Of a stretch of DNA of 6,209 nucleotides, positions 5,927-6,209 are shown one piece after another. The position numbers were made by a program, and so were the translations under genes. The notes beneath the pieces were generated by a model. It had not been told where the DNA came from, did not search any database, and saw only the letters and a list, made by a program, of their open reading frames with translations. The stretch's first letter is position 1. Every line of letters starts with the position of its first letter. The stretch spans positions 1 to 6,209 of the forward strand of contig CAMZCW010000139.1 in the NCBI GenBank assembly GCA_947305045.1, read 5' to 3'. Source of the DNA: an uncultured Bacteroidales bacterium (GTDB lineage Bacteria; Bacteroidota; Bacteroidia; Bacteroidales; UBA932).

Positions 5927-6209
5927 GTTACGCAGATACAATACACCTGGCATCGGACTATGTAAAAGGCCGCCTGAATGGGCGGGAACCGCTGGTGGGC
6001 ATTGTCCTGGGAAGCGGCCTGGGTAAGCTGGCCGACCAAATCGAGGGCCCGCTGGTTATCCCCTATAAGGATATTCCCGGCTTTCCGGTGAGCACCGCTA
6101 TCGGCCACAAAGGCAATTTCATTGTGGGCACCCTGTCCGGCAAAATGGTCATCGCCATGCAGGGGCGCATCCATTATTATGAAGGGTACGGCATGAACCT
6201 GGTGGTGCT
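5923..6209 (+). CDS. Purine nucleoside phosphorylase, copy 2, N-terminal part (runs off the right edge)
   Basis: This is a second trimeric-type PNP in tandem with the first; only 95 codons lie in the window and no stop is reached. It starts with [20 protein letters not shown] and carries the same phosphate loop GSGLG (30-34), GHKGNFIVG (61-69) and [11 protein letters not shown] motifs. From residue 20 to the edge it is identical to copy 1 at 63 of 77 positions, with no gaps. The first 19 residues differ widely. The ATG overlaps the copy 1 stop codon as ATGA (5923-5926), implying translational coupling. The purine-binding half is not visible, so its specificity and intactness cannot be judged. 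Confidence 0.9.
   Translation, partial: MSYADTIHLASDYVKGRLNGREPLVGIVLGSGLGKLADQIEGPLVIPYKDIPGFPVSTAIGHKGNFIVGTLSGKMVIAMQGRIHYYEGYGMNLVV
5980..6209 (+). repeat. Direct repeat unit 2 (PNP paralogue 5' region, cut by the edge)
   Basis: Partner of 5159-5388. It is an old coding duplication, not a mobile-element repeat: no inverted ends or target-site duplication flank it. Confidence 0.85.

Overview
The window reads as ordinary chromosomal DNA of a Bacteroidota bacterium, most likely a Bacteroidales member with fairly high G+C. The evidence is fourfold: a roughly 300-residue NusB (about twice the usual bacterial length), a DUF5606 protein and a DUF3276/PUR protein (families typical of this phylum), several matches to the Bacteroidota promoter -7 element TAnnTTTG, and starts that mostly lack a Shine-Dalgarno sequence. 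Coding density is very high. No mobile element, CRISPR array, tRNA or rRNA is visible, and no gap without a gene exceeds 90 bases.

Left part (1-3350, all minus strand). In transcription order it holds nusB, yajC, a ybbR-like gene, coaE, a DUF5606 gene and the first 24 codons of rimO, which leaves the window at base 1. nusB/yajC overlap by ATGA, yajC/ybbR are 4 bases apart, and ybbR/coaE share one base (TGATG), so these four look like one translationally coupled operon. The DUF5606 gene has its own promoter-like element between coaE and its start. rimO begins at the base after the DUF5606 stop codon and has a strong Shine-Dalgarno sequence inside that gene. These are housekeeping functions: transcription antitermination, the Sec-associated membrane, coenzyme A synthesis and ribosomal protein modification.

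Centre (3351-3437). An 87-base AT-rich divergent promoter region separates nusB from a plus-strand gene for a small PUR-domain nucleic-acid-binding protein (DUF3276), which ends at a strong intrinsic terminator.

Right part (3836-6209, plus strand). A purine-salvage cluster holds an amidohydrolase of the MTA/SAH deaminase type followed by two tandem purine nucleoside phosphorylase genes. The second overlaps the first by ATGA and is cut by the right edge. The likely pathway is deamination of 5'-modified adenosines (5'-methylthioadenosine, S-adenosylhomocysteine, 5'-deoxyadenosine) to the matching inosines, then phosphorolysis to hypoxanthine and a sugar phosphate. The paralogues may divide the inosine-type substrates between them. 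This cluster is the most interesting part of the window. I see no evidence of a wholly new system.
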